Assembly: GCA_938743325.2 (NCBI GenBank)
Contig: OW568887.1
Coordinates: 62,001-126,000 of the forward strand
Direction: 5' to 3'
Length of the DNA stretch: 64,000 bases
Origin: Pycnococcus provasolii
Taxonomy: Eukaryota > Chlorophyta > Pseudoscourfieldiophyceae > Pseudoscourfieldiales > Pycnococcaceae
A program made the position numbers and the translations under genes. The notes below the pieces were generated by a model, which did not search any database, had not been told where the DNA came from, and worked only from the letters and a program-made list of their open reading frames with translations. Positions 38,710 through 48,647 of the stretch are shown one piece after another. Positions within the stretch are counted from its first letter, which is position 1; every line of letters begins with the position of its first letter.

Positions 38710-41700
38710 TCAACCGCTCGCCTCAAACAGCTCGTCGCCCTCGATCACGCCGCTCGCATTGCGCACCGTGTTCAGGTTGCGGTCGCCAAACACGTTGTCA
38801 ACGCGACCAGTCGTGGGCCAGAACTTCGACTGCCTCACCCACGGTGCGGGGAAGACAGCCTTCTCGCGGCTGTACGGCTTGTCCCACTCGCCCGAGATGG
38901 CCTGGTAAGCAGGGTGCGGTGCACCCTTCAGCACGTTGTTCTCCTTATCCACCGCTCCCGACTCCACCTCGGCAATCTCCTTGCGGATGGCAATCATGGC
39001 GTCACAGAAGCGATCGAGCTCCTCCTTCGACTCCGACTCCGTCGGCTCCACCATCAGCGTGCCAGCCACGGGCCAGCTCATCGTTGGCGCGTGGTAGCCG
39101 TAGTCAATCAGGCGCTTCGCGATGTCCTCAGCCTCAATGCCGTGGCTGTCCTTGAACGGGCGCAGGTCCATGATGAACTCGTGCGCGCACGTGCCATTCT
39201 TTCCCGTGAAGAGGATTTTGTAGTGTCCGTCGAGGCGGTTTGCCATGTAGTTGGCATTCAGGATCGCGCGCTTCGAAGCCTCCGTGAGACCCTTCGATCC
39301 CATCATGTTGATGTACGCGTGGCTGATCGTCAGGATGAGCGCGCTGCCGTACGGCGCGGCGGCCATCGTGCCGAACGGCTCCTTGCGTCCGCCGTCGGAG
39401 CCAACGGGCATCGCGCCGGACTCCGTCACGACGGGGTGGCTCGGCAGGAACGGCGCGAGGTGAGCATTCACGCCAATCGGGCCCATGCCAGGGCCGCCTC
39501 CGCCGTGCGGGATGCAGAACGTCTTGTGCAGGTTCAGGTGGCAAACGTCCGCGCCAATCTGCCCGGGAGACGTGAGGCCAACCTGCGCGTTCATGTTCGC
39601 GCCGTCCATGTACACTTGCCCGCCAGCCTCGTGGATGATGTCGCACAGCTCGTTCACGCCCTCCTCATACACTCCGAAAGTGGACGGGTACGTGACCATC
39701 AGCGCCGCGATCCTGTCCTTGTTCTCGGCCACCTTCTTCTCGAAGTCGGCGCGGTCGACGTTGCCAGCGGCATCCACGCCAACGCTAACCACCTTCATGC
39801 CAGCCATCACCGCGGACGCCGGGTTCGTTCCGTGCGCGGAGACGGGAATGATGCACACGTCGCGGTTGTGGTCGCCGTTCGCCTGGTGGAACGCGCGGAT
39901 CGCCATCAGGCCGGCGTACTCGCCGCTCGCGCCGCTGTTCGGCTGCAGCGACACGCTGTCGAATCCGGTGATGGAGGCGAGCGCCTTGGACAGCTCGTCG
40001 AACATCTCGTAGTATCCCTTCGCCTGCTCCTGCGGCACGAACGGGTGCAGGTTGCACCACTCCGGCCATGTGACGGGGATCATCTCCGACGTCGCATTCA
40101 GCTTCATCGTGCACGATCCAAGCGCGATCATGCTGTGCTTCAGCGAGAGGTCCTTCGCCTCGAGGCGCGCGAGGTAGCGCAGCATCTCGTGCTCGGAGCC
40201 GTAGCTGTTGAAGATGGGGTGCGTGAGGTACTTGGACGTGCGCACGAGGCTCGGCGGCACGTTCGCGTTCTCGTCGGCGACCGACGGCGCGATCGCGCTG
40301 GCGGAGGCGGCGGACGCCCCCATTCCCTTCGAGAGCGCGGCGAAGAGAGCGTCGACGTCCGCGACGCTCGTCGTCTCGTCGAACGCGACGCCAACCGTCG
40401 CATCGTCGACGGGGCGCAGGTTCATGCCAGCCGCGTACGCGGCGGCGTGCACCGCCGCCGCCTTGCCAGCTCCAACGTTCACGGTGACTGTGTCGAAGAA
40501 GGACTTGTTCGTCACCGTCGCGCCCATCGACGTGGCGCCGCTGGCGAAGATGCTAGCGAGGCCGTGCACGCGGTTGGCAATCGTCTTGAGCCCCTCCGGT
40601 CCGTGGTACACGGCGTACATCGCCGCCATGTTCGCGAGCAGAGCCTGCGCCGTGCAAATGTTCGACGTCGCCTTGTCGCGTCGAATGTGCTGCTCGCGCG
40701 TCTGCATCGCCATGCGAAGCGCGGGTTTGTTTCCGCTGTCGATGGAAACTCCGATGATGCGTCCGGGCATGAGGCGCTTGTACTCGTCGGACGTCGCGAG
40801 GAAGGCTGCGTGCGGCCCGCCGTATCCCATGGGAACTCCGAAGCGCTGCGCGGATCCCACGGCAATGTCCGCACCCCACTCGCCCGGCGGCTTCAGGGAG
40901 GTGAGGGCGAGCAGGTCGGTGGCCGCGACGACGAGCACCTTCGCGTCGTGCGCCTCCTTCGTCATCGCCTGGTAGTCGTTGACGTTGCCGTCCGTGTCTG
41001 GGTACTGCACGAGCACTCCGCACACGTCGTTGTTCGCGTAGTGCTTGGAGAACTCGGAGTAAGGTGCGACGATCGCCTCGAGGCCGAGTCCGTCGGCACG
41101 CGACACGCAAACTCCGATCGTCTGCGGGTGGCACCTGTCGTCGATGAGGAACTTCGTCTTCTTTCCACGCGCGAGAGCAGAGCACATGGTCATCGCCTCC
41201 GCGGCGGCGGTTCCCTCGTCGAGCAGCGACGCGTTTGCCATGGGAAGTCCAGTCAAGTCGGTGATCATCGTCTGGTAGTTGAGCAGCGACTCGAGTCGTC
41301 CCTGCGAGATCTCCGCCTGGTACGGCGTGTACTGCGTGTACCACCCGGGATTTTCGAGGACGTTTCGCAGGATGACGGGCGGGACGTGCGTGTCGTAGTA
41401 CCCCATTCCAATGAAGGACCTGTTGACGGTGTTCTGGGACGCCATGGCTTTGAACTTGCTGAGGAACTGCGACTCTGTGAGAGGTTCGTGCATGTTATCT
41501 AGCGGCATGCCATCCGTACGCTTGATTGCGTCAGGCACGGTAGCTTCGACGAGTGCGTCGAGCGACTTGAATCCGCACACGGCGACCATGTCGTTAACAT
41601 CTTGGAGGGTGGCGGAGTTGTGTCGTCGCTCGAATGTGTCCGAAGGTGCGAGGGATTGGGTTGAGATCGACCTAAGACCAACAGATAAGGAAGCACCAAC

Positions 41701-41790
41701 AGACGCAGACGCCGAAGCCCGCAGTTGACAGGATAAGGGAAGGAGACGCAGTAAACGCCCAGGGACTAAAGCAATAGACGAAGACGCCAT
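38710..41790 (-). CDS. GLDC: Glycine decarboxylase P-protein, mitochondrial
   Basis: PLP enzyme that decarboxylates glycine and passes the aminomethyl group to H-protein; central to photorespiration in algae. It is 1026 residues, full length. A Ser/Ala/Arg-rich presequence of ~45 residues opens the protein. The N-terminal half has [33 protein letters not shown] and [10 protein letters not shown]. The C-terminal half has [22 protein letters not shown], and the PLP-lysine motif [18 protein letters not shown]. The near-end [17 protein letters not shown] also matches. No frame break or intron. It is divergent from the membrane protein at 42783 over about 1 kb. Confidence 0.98.
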   Translation of the reverse strand: MASSSIALVPGRLLRLLPLSCQLRASASASVGASLSVGLRSISTQSLAPSDTFERRHNSATLQDVNDMVAVCGFKSLDALVEATVPDAIKRTDGMPLDNMHEPLTESQFLSKFKAMASQNTVNRSFIGMGYYDTHVPPVILRNVLENPGWYTQYTPYQAEISQGRLESLLNYQTMITDLTGLPMANASLLDEGTAAAEAMTMCSALARGKKTKFLIDDRCHPQTIGVCVSRADGLGLEAIVAPYSEFSKHYANNDVCGVLVQYPDTDGNVNDYQAMTKEAHDAKVLVVAATDLLALTSLKPPGEWGADIAVGSAQRFGVPMGYGGPHAAFLATSDEYKRLMPGRIIGVSIDSGNKPALRMAMQTREQHIRRDKATSNICTAQALLANMAAMYAVYHGPEGLKTIANRVHGLASIFASGATSMGATVTNKSFFDTVTVNVGAGKAAAVHAAAYAAGMNLRPVDDATVGVAFDETTSVADVDALFAALSKGMGASAASASAIAPSVADENANVPPSLVRTSKYLTHPIFNSYGSEHEMLRYLARLEAKDLSLKHSMIALGSCTMKLNATSEMIPVTWPEWCNLHPFVPQEQAKGYYEMFDELSKALASITGFDSVSLQPNSGASGEYAGLMAIRAFHQANGDHNRDVCIIPVSAHGTNPASAVMAGMKVVSVGVDAAGNVDRADFEKKVAENKDRIAALMVTYPSTFGVYEEGVNELCDIIHEAGGQVYMDGANMNAQVGLTSPGQIGADVCHLNLHKTFCIPHGGGGPGMGPIGVNAHLAPFLPSHPVVTESGAMPVGSDGGRKEPFGTMAAAPYGSALILTISHAYINMMGSKGLTEASKRAILNANYMANRLDGHYKILFTGKNGTCAHEFIMDLRPFKDSHGIEAEDIAKRLIDYGYHAPTMSWPVAGTLMVEPTESESKEELDRFCDAMIAIRKEIAEVESGAVDKENNVLKGAPHPAYQAISGEWDKPYSREKAVFPAPWVRQSKFWPTTGRVDNVFGDRNLNTVRNASGVIEGDELFEASG

Positions 41791-42782
41791 CGCGAGAAAG
41801 CAATGGATGAACGAAATGAAAGCCCGGGACCTAGCGGCAATCTGGCGACGTCACAGGGGCCCCCACCTACCCGGCAGCCCGAGGGGGTTGAATTCTCCCG
41901 GGGGGGGTCCGGGGCCCGGGGCATGAAATCTGATCTTCAAGCACAAGCACAAGAAGAGAGAGCTTGGGAGAACCGGAGAACAGACATTCTGTTTGCAGAA
42001 ACAGAAACCACACTCTCCCCCGGCTGCCCGGAGTCCCGGCGCCCAATGGTGCTTGGAACCTGTCTATGCTTGGAGGGGACCCTCACACGGGTGGGTCGTT
42101 GCACCTTGAATGAGATGAATCGTTTGATTGACAAATCTTTTTCGTCTATGGAGTTGCCGAGTTTTGTTTGCCTTTCTGCTTGCTACCTGCTGCCTGCTGG
42201 TATGGTACAGTAAGTATGGTGGGTATGGGGGGTATGGTGCATAGGTGCATTATGGCTGCTGGTATCAATTGCTGGTATAAGTTGCTGGTATGTATGGTCG
42301 GCTTGGCGAGTTCGCTGAGATTGATAGCGGGTGCAGGCATGGCCGCTCCTGTATTACGGTCCGGGTGGTAAAATATGGCAATATGCATAGTGTGGAATGT
42401 CCGTGTGGAATCGGAAGGAAGAAAGAAAGAAAGGCCCGTGCAGAAATGCCGACGAGGACGACGCTCATCACGGTCCCAACTGGCAACTCAAGCAGTCAGC
42501 AGGTGAAGGTAACAAGAGCAGAGAAGGACCGAGGGCGAAGGAGTATCCCCAAAGGCACCTGGCAGGCTGGCAGTGAGTGGCCGCTACATAGCACAAATAG
42601 GCCTACAGTATACAATTTTGTACTACTCGTATGTACCATGGCCATCCGTGATGTCACAAGATAACAGTGTTGTGTTGTCTTGCAGCTGAAACCAGAGTTT
42701 GGCGAAGGTTCTCTTCTTCTTCGTTTCCCAACCTTAACGTCTGAGTCACTCACTCACTCACTCACTCACATAGGTACCTTTC
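41791..42782. other. Divergent intergene with GGTATG-rich and TCAC repeats
   Basis: About 1 kb. G/C runs near 41898-41922, an imperfect GGTATG/CTGGTAT repeat at about 42196-42296, and a TCAC run at about 42744-42769 just before the next start. No gene and no TTAGGG tract seen. Confidence 0.5.
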
Positions 42783-43697
42783 ATGTCGTCGTTCTTCGCA
42801 AGCTCTCTAGGCGGCGGCGGCGGCGACGGCGACGGCGCCAGTGGCCGGCCTTCTCAAGACCCTCCGCATCCTGCCCCCGACGAATACGGCGAACACGTAA
42901 GCACGACTGTGCCTCTGCTTGAAGACGACGAGGAGGTCCTGCGCCGCATGATGCAAGAGTCGCGAGACGCGTCGAGGCAAGTCATCAAGTCGCACCTGTC
43001 CACGCACCTCGCGCGCAATCCTGACGCGAACTTCAAGAGCTGGATTGCGTCACTGCACCCGGAGAACGTCACGCTCGACCCACGTCTCGAGAATGCAAAC
43101 CCGGAGGAGAACGAGTGGCTTGCCATATGGGCGGAAGCAGTCTCAGGACGTGACACGGACGCCGAGGTGGGAGGCGACGAGCCGGCAACGCTCACGGACG
43201 CCGAGGCGCAAACGACGTCAGCACGACAGGCGCAGCCGCTTCGTGGGTGGGGTGGTTTGGTTGACATATCGCTCGGCGTCGGGCTCTCCCTAGCCGCCGG
43301 CGGGTTGGCTGGAGGTACCGAGCTCTTCTACGCTTGCGTGCTGTGGACTGCACGGGGTGCGTACGCGGCATATCAGAGCGCAGCGGCGATGGACGGCGTA
43401 CTTCGCATCTTTGCAGCGATCCCTGGTCTTGTTGCGCTCGTGTGCTGGCTTGTCGCGTGGGCGCTTCTCGTGTTCCAGTCCGTCTTTCAGGAGCTGTTTT
43501 CTGTCTTCGGTCTTTTCGTGACAGTCGTCGTCTCTCTGAATCCGCGGCAAGCTTGGAGTCAGTACGAGTCTTTGCGCCGCATTGGAAAGCGCGTGCGTTG
43601 CGTTGCGATGCGTACGTTGAAGACAGGAAGAACAGAGAGAAGAATACTAACAGAATACGTACGCACATCCATGCCGACGATGATGCCGACATTCTGA
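42783..43697 (+). CDS. Membrane protein of unknown function
   Basis: A 304-residue protein. The N-terminal half is soluble and acidic, with a conserved-looking block of about 60 residues centred on NFKSWIASLHPENVTLDPRL. From residue ~165 there are three or four hydrophobic helices (VDISLGVGLSLAAGGLA; ELFYACVLWTARGAY; LRIFAAIPGLVALVCWLVAW; ELFSVFGLFVTVVVSL), then a basic tail (RIGKRVRCVAM). I do not recognise the family. The start is the first ATG after a TCAC repeat. It runs tandem with STRAP, 285 bp apart. Confidence 0.7.
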   Translation: MSSFFASSLGGGGGDGDGASGRPSQDPPHPAPDEYGEHVSTTVPLLEDDEEVLRRMMQESRDASRQVIKSHLSTHLARNPDANFKSWIASLHPENVTLDPRLENANPEENEWLAIWAEAVSGRDTDAEVGGDEPATLTDAEAQTTSARQAQPLRGWGGLVDISLGVGLSLAAGGLAGGTELFYACVLWTARGAYAAYQSAAAMDGVLRIFAAIPGLVALVCWLVAWALLVFQSVFQELFSVFGLFVTVVVSLNPRQAWSQYESLRRIGKRVRCVAMRTLKTGRTERRILTEYVRTSMPTMMPTF

Positions 43698-43756
43698 TCC
43701 CCCCTGTAATAAGAAAACTTCCCTGTACCCAAATAAACGTCCGAGGCTCCCTTTAA

Positions 43757-43827
43757 GAGTAGGGCAGTAGGGCATTAGGGCATTAGGGTTAGGGTATTAG
43801 GGTTAGGGTTAGGGTTAGGGTTAGGTT
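43757..43827 (+). promoter_or_regulatory. TTAGGG tract upstream of STRAP
   Basis: GGGCATTAGGG units grading into four perfect TTAGGG units, about 155 bp before the STRAP start codon. The only long tract in a tandem rather than a divergent intergene. Confidence 0.6.
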
Positions 43828-43981
43828 TTTCTCTCCTTCTTGCTTGCGTTCTTTCTTTCATCTGGGATTTTTATTTTACATTTTTTCCTTTTCCGCCTCC
43901 GCGTCTTTTCCCCCCCCCTGTTGTTCTGGCGATTCTGCCCGCCGTCGCATCCCTCCCGCCCCGCATCTGCATCTGCTCGTC

Positions 43982-45040
43982 ATGGCGGATGCTTCCTCCC
44001 TTAATGGTGATGAGATCCCTGGTCCTCGTGGTGGTGGTGTGGACTCCAACGGTGCCCTCGCACCAGCTGCTGCTTTGCCTGGGAAAAGCAGCTCGGTGGG
44101 GGAGGAACGTGACCGCACGCCCCTGGTGTGTCACGGACACTCGCGTCCCATCGTGTCGCTCTCCTACTCGCCAGTTACAGAGGACGGGTCGTTCATCGTC
44201 TCCGCTTCCAAAGACGGAAAACCCATGCTCAGAAACGGGGATTCAGGTGACTGGGTTGGCACGTTCGAAGGCCATAAAGGCGCGGTGTGGGACGCAACGC
44301 TCAACAGACCCGCGACGCGCGCACTCACAGGATCCGCAGACTTCACCGCGTGCGTCTGGGACGCACTCACGGGGGACGCCATACACAGCTTTCAGCACAA
44401 ACACATCGTGCGAACTGTCGAATTCAACCCGGAGGGAAACAAGGCGCTCACGGGAGGGTACGAAAAGTACCTGCGCGTCTTTGACCTCGAAAAGCCGGAC
44501 GCGGAACCGCAAACACTAAACGGAGGAGAGGACAACGGCGCGTGGTCAGCACCCATCAGAAACGCGACGTGGGTCGAAAACCTCGTGTTCATCGCGCTGA
44601 GCGACAAAAACGGCGTTTCTGTGATTGACACGCGCGCCAACAGCGTCGCGTACAAGCTCGACACGGACGCGCCAGTCACCTCGATTGAACCGAGCTGGGA
44701 TGCGAGCAGGATCACAACCGCAGACGGGTGCACCGTTCGTATCTTTGACGCCGCGAAGGGGTCCAGTGGCGCCGCGCTCAGCTCGTTCAAGCTGTCGTAC
44801 CCCGTCGAGAGCGCGAGCTTGCATCCTGCGGGCAAATTGATGGCATGCGGTGGCGATGACATGTGGGGACACGTTCTCGACATCTCAGCTGCCGAGCCGG
44901 TGGAGCTCGAGTGCCACCGAGGACACCACGGACCCGTTCACGTCGTTCGATTCGCGCCAGACGGCTTGAGCTACGCCACAGGATCTGAGGACGGAACCAT
45001 CCGCATATGGTCGACGCCCGACCGACCTGTTGTCGAGTAA
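43982..45040 (+). CDS. STRAP: STRAP/Unrip WD40 protein
   Basis: Serine-threonine kinase receptor-associated protein, a WD40 scaffold and partner of the SMN complex in snRNP assembly. It is 352 residues with one propeller from about residue 40: PLVCHGHSRPIVSLSYSPV, FIVSASKDGKPMLRNGDSGDWVGTFEGHKGAVW, a SADFTACVWDALTG blade, then FNPEGNKALTGGYEKYLRVFDL. These match the animal and plant STRAP sequence blade by blade. I chose the ATG at 43982. It converges on the VTT gene with a 51-bp gap. Confidence 0.94.
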   Translation: MADASSLNGDEIPGPRGGGVDSNGALAPAAALPGKSSSVGEERDRTPLVCHGHSRPIVSLSYSPVTEDGSFIVSASKDGKPMLRNGDSGDWVGTFEGHKGAVWDATLNRPATRALTGSADFTACVWDALTGDAIHSFQHKHIVRTVEFNPEGNKALTGGYEKYLRVFDLEKPDAEPQTLNGGEDNGAWSAPIRNATWVENLVFIALSDKNGVSVIDTRANSVAYKLDTDAPVTSIEPSWDASRITTADGCTVRIFDAAKGSSGAALSSFKLSYPVESASLHPAGKLMACGGDDMWGHVLDISAAEPVELECHRGHHGPVHVVRFAPDGLSYATGSEDGTIRIWSTPDRPVVE

Positions 45041-45091
45041 AACAAAATATTCGTATCTTCTCTTCTTAAACTTTACAAAAGTGCTCCTCTC

Positions 45092-45949
45092 CTATGCAAG
45101 CTTGCCGTTGTTGAGGTCGCCGTCGTCTTCTCGTCGTCGACCACCGCCTGACTTGCTTCGATGCAGCACGAGCGGCAGAGCGGAGCACAGAAAGGCTGCG
45201 CCGAGTGCGATCGCTGACTTTGTGCTGTACAGGTCCTTCAGGCTGGTCATGTCGCCTATCCGCTCTCCCGCGCTGACGGCGGCGAAGTTGTTCGGAAGTG
45301 TTCCTAAGATGGTACCGAGCGCAAACGTGGGAAGCGGCACGCCGACGATGGGGCTCGCGACGTTGATGAACGTGTTGGGCACGGGGCTCAGCCTGGCCAT
45401 GATGAGGTAGTTGACGAGCCGTCCCCTTCGCGCCTCCACCTCCCTTCGGAACTGCTCGAGTCTCTGCGGCCAGATGGCGGTGACGAGCGCCGCGCCGAAC
45501 GTGTACGACATCGTGTATGTGCAGCACGCTCCTATGCAGCTGACGACGGCGACGAGTACGAGCGCGCGGTTCGCGCCCATGAGTGCGCCCGCCAAGATGG
45601 AGAGGCTGAGCGATCCGGGTATGGCGAACGTCATCATGCCAATGTATGCGAGTGAGAGCAGTGCGATGATTGGGATGGGCACACCAGTGGACTGGTCCCC
45701 GTCTCCCCCTGAGTCCCCTGAGTACGCGATCGCCGCTTCTCGGAGCAGTCGTGCGTCTTCGAGCGTGGGTAGGTGGAGAGACGTGTTGATGCGCGCGAGA
45801 ATATCCTGAGCTTGCTCGGACGGTGGCGGTAACCATCTGAGGATCCCGATGAACAGCAGGGCATACGAAGCCAACATTAAGACGAGGAACGCAAGGCCTT
45901 GAGGTGGGATTTGGGACAGGTAACGCCCGAAGAAGGACACACGAGCCAT
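45092..45949 (-). CDS. VTT-domain (TMEM41/DedA-like) membrane protein
   Basis: TMEM41-type VTT protein, 285 residues. In animals TMEM41B is an ER scramblase for autophagosome and lipoprotein formation. It has an N-terminal helix (GLAFLVLMLASYALLFIGI), then PGSLSLSILAGALMG, and the VTT core ending LSPVPNTFINVASPIVGVPL, which matches TMEM41 closely. Two further helices and a basic tail follow. The family name SNARE-associated is historical. It is divergent from ELO across a CCCTAACCCGAACCC tract. Confidence 0.88.
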   Translation of the reverse strand: MARVSFFGRYLSQIPPQGLAFLVLMLASYALLFIGILRWLPPPSEQAQDILARINTSLHLPTLEDARLLREAAIAYSGDSGGDGDQSTGVPIPIIALLSLAYIGMMTFAIPGSLSLSILAGALMGANRALVLVAVVSCIGACCTYTMSYTFGAALVTAIWPQRLEQFRREVEARRGRLVNYLIMARLSPVPNTFINVASPIVGVPLPTFALGTILGTLPNNFAAVSAGERIGDMTSLKDLYSTKSAIALGAAFLCSALPLVLHRSKSGGGRRREDDGDLNNGKLA

Positions 45950-46090
45950 ACTTATACAATGGAGTAGGGGGAGATAGATGCCGATGATGACCCGATGAAT
46001 GAACGGACGACAACTAATGAAGAATCAATCGACGGAGAGAGAGAGAGATGACGAGTGAAAAACCAACAATGAAGAAAAGAAAGAAGTGAG

Positions 46091-46290
46091 AACCCTAGGG
46101 TAAAGAAAAGTTGCCCGAACCCCTAACCCCTAACCAGTCAACCCGAACCCAGTAAACCCTAACCCGAACCCTACTGAACCCTAACCCGAACCCCCCCCCC
46201 ACTCCAGTACCCTACCTACACCTATTCCACCGACCTCTTGTATTCCACCTATATACTCTTAACCCCGAACCCCGAACCCCGAACTCCAGA
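46091..46290. promoter_or_regulatory. Degenerate CCCTAACCCGAACCC array in the VTT/ELO divergent intergene
   Basis: Mixed CCCTAA and CCCGAA units with a C10 run at about 46190-46200, then AACCCCGAACCCCGAACCCC near 46261-46280. The CCCGAA variant is found mainly here. Confidence 0.6.
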
Positions 46291-46447
46291 GCCTGCAGGA
46301 CGTCCAGTTCCAGGCTTGCTTCTGAGTTCAGAGTTCTGACCCCCCTAAGGCTGAGGTCGCTCCAAATCTTTTTCCACTGAGTTTTTCCACCGCCTGTTTC
46401 TTTTTTCAAGCCTCAACTCCGCCACTTTTCCTCTCAAGCAAGCAACG

Positions 46448-47448
46448 ATGTCGTTGCCCATGACAATGACAATGTTGCCTAATTACATGTTGAAGATCTC
46501 ACAGGACGCCTGGACGTATTTGGTCTCATCAGAAGGCCCTGATGCGCGCTCTTCGGCTTGGCCTCTGATGAATATCTACATTCCCATCGCCATCTCCATC
46601 TTGTACCTCTTGATTATCCCCATCGGAACGCACTTCATGGCGTCGCGACCTCCGTTTCGGATCAAAACCTTCTCGCTCATTCACAACTCCATACTCTTTG
46701 CCCTGTCGCTCTACATGGTCGTGGAAACACTGGCGGCTTGCTATGAGAACTTTGGGTGGAATCGGTTCGTGCAAGGAGGGTGGAACTCCGGTGCGTCGAT
46801 CTTCTGCAATGCCAACGATCCCAAGCTCGACGCGGGGGAACCCGTCTTTCGAGACGGATTCTCAAAGTCTGGATACAGACTCGCACGCGTCCTGTGGATC
46901 CACTATGTCAGCAAGGCGTACGAGTTTGTCGACACTGTCATCATGATTCTCAAGAAAAACAATAGACAGATAAGCTTCCTTCACGTGTAGTAAGTCGACG
47001 CTCGAATCCACCCAACCTATGGACTGGCGCACAAACAAGCTTGGCACTGACTTTTATTCCAAAACACACGAAACGTTAAAACAGCCACCACGCGACGACG
47101 TTTTTCCCCGTGTGGTGGGCAGTCGTCACGTATGGACCGGGCGGGGAGGCGTGGTTCTGCTGCTTCCTTAACTCGCTCGTACACGTCTTCATGTATGGCT
47201 ACTACTTCTTCGCGTCGCTCGGAATCTCCATCACCATCATCAAAAAGTCAATCACGAAGTTCCAGATGATTCAGTTCCTCTGCTTCATTGGACAGAGCAC
47301 GTGGCTGCTCTTCATCAAGGACTGCTACTCGCCGCGCCTCTCGCCGTGGATGCTCCTCGTCCAGTGCACCATCTTCTTCGCGCTCTTCTTCCACTTTTAC
47401 GTCACCTCGTACACCAACAAAAACAAAGACAAGAAAAAAGTAAAGTGA
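46448..47448 (+). CDS. ELO-family fatty acid elongase (two exons)
   Basis: 3-ketoacyl-CoA synthase of the ELO type, in the ER. Exons 46448-46989 and 47085-47448 join to 906 nt, 301 residues. The join completes the catalytic histidine box: exon 1 ends in HV plus two bases of Tyr, exon 2 supplies the last base and HHATT, giving HVYHH. Other family marks are EFVDTVIMILKKNNRQ before the box, FPVWW after it, and NSLVHVFMYGYYFFASLG. Several hydrophobic helices and a Lys-rich C-terminus (KNKDKKKVK) fit an ER-retained elongase. It resembles algal polyunsaturated-chain elongases, but substrate cannot be read from sequence. It converges on uL22m with a 39-bp gap. Confidence 0.94.
46990..47084 (+). other. 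Spliceosomal intron in ELO
   Basis: 95-bp intron. Donor GTAAGT, a CTGAC branch-point candidate about 35 nt from the end, acceptor AACAG. Removing it restores the histidine box and frame. It is the only intron I can demonstrate in the window. Confidence 0.93.
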
Positions 47449-47487
47449 AGTAAATACTAGCTACAACGTTTTTTGTTTTTTTTATAC

Positions 47488-48435
47488 CTATTTTTGGACT
47501 AGCTTAAGTTTTCTTTGGTGGTTGCGCCACTCCTTGACGCGGTCCCAGTACGCCATGACCTCTGACGAATTACCGCGACGTTCTCTCTTCCACTGTTTCC
47601 AACCACCTTGAGGCATCAGCTCAGGACGCTTCATCGCATAGCGATCCTCGGGACGACTCCACACGACGCGAATTTTTGGCCGAGGCAACGGCTTGTCGGC
47701 GGGATAGTGCTCAAGCTCGATCGTGATGTGACACCTGCCCTTCGTGCCCATGCCGGTCCGTCCGCGCGCGTGATATATCGGATATTTCAGTCCAGCAGTT
47801 TTCGCAGGACTGACAAAGGCGCGTTGTACGACGAGTCTCCTTGGATCATACCCGTGGTTGTGCGTGCCGTTGTGTATCGCCGACTTCAGTAAGTCTACAC
47901 ACATTTTCGCAGCCTTGAGATTTTTCGTCACCGCCATCGCCTGCAGGTGCATCATCGCCTCGTCGGCGGTGAATCCGTGCAGGAGTCGCGTGATAAAGGC
48001 AACTTTCTTCTTTCCCATGTGTGCGTTGCGCAGAACGGCATGGCACCTGTTCTCGCCGAATTTTGACGTTGCGGGGTTCAAGCCTTTTGCTCTCGCCTGC
48101 TTGACAGCCGCAGGAACGGACGAGTCGTCTTCCTCCTCTGCTCTCTTTTTTTCGAACAAGTCGAACGCTGACCCTGATGCACCACCCTCCGTGGCGGATG
48201 CCGAGAATCCACGAGCGAAAGCAGGACTGAAGGGCTGTGCGTGCGATCCCTGAAGAAAGGAACCAGGGTCTGAAAAGAGTCCACGAGATGACGATGAAAA
48301 CTCCACGAAAAGAGAGTGAGAAGAAGCCAGAGCACCAAGGTGACGTGCAGGACGAGCACCAAGAGAAAGAGTAACACTCACGCGTGACAACCCTAAGGCA
48401 CCACGAAGGGACGACATGGACATCGCCATGGCCAT
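47488..48435 (-). CDS. MRPL22: Mitochondrial large-subunit ribosomal protein uL22m
   Basis: uL22 of the mitochondrial ribosome, 315 residues. A long Ser/Ala/Arg/Phe-rich presequence and linker (to ~residue 115) precede the uL22 fold: LRNAHMGKKKVAFITRLLHGFTADEAM, LKAAKMCVDLLKSAIHNG, a VQRAFVSPA block, and the loop HARGRTGMGTKGRCHITIEL (the tunnel hairpin). A C-terminal extension (RPEDRYAMKRPELMPQGGWKQW) is typical of mitochondrial forms. I chose the first of several clustered ATG codons, at 48435. It is divergent from SepSecS. Confidence 0.92.
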   Translation of the reverse strand: MAMAMSMSSLRGALGLSRVSVTLSLGARPARHLGALASSHSLFVEFSSSSRGLFSDPGSFLQGSHAQPFSPAFARGFSASATEGGASGSAFDLFEKKRAEEEDDSSVPAAVKQARAKGLNPATSKFGENRCHAVLRNAHMGKKKVAFITRLLHGFTADEAMMHLQAMAVTKNLKAAKMCVDLLKSAIHNGTHNHGYDPRRLVVQRAFVSPAKTAGLKYPIYHARGRTGMGTKGRCHITIELEHYPADKPLPRPKIRVVWSRPEDRYAMKRPELMPQGGWKQWKRERRGNSSEVMAYWDRVKEWRNHQRKLKLVQK

Positions 48436-48512
48436 GGCCACAGGTTCCAAAAACAGAAAGAAACCCCAACCAACCAACCAACCAACGGGACGAACAAAAA
48501 AACAACAAAAAA

Positions 48513-48543
48513 GCTAACCCTAGTTATAACCCTAACCCTAACC
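48513..48543 (+). promoter_or_regulatory. CCCTAA units in the uL22m/SepSecS divergent intergene
   Basis: CTAACCCTAGTTATAACCCTAACCCTAACC in the 212 bp between the two divergent starts. Confidence 0.6.
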
Positions 48544-48647
48544 AGGAAATGCCTTACTACCCTAATCCCTCATCCCAGTCCTCATTCCTCAGGCTCCTCA
48601 TCCCTCTCGGCCCATCCATCGACATCGAAATCCAAATCAATAGTGCC

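Noticed and set aside
38680-41502. 940-codon plus-strand frame
   Set aside because: Antisense shadow of GLDC; rich in Arg/His/Val as expected for the complement of this coding strand.
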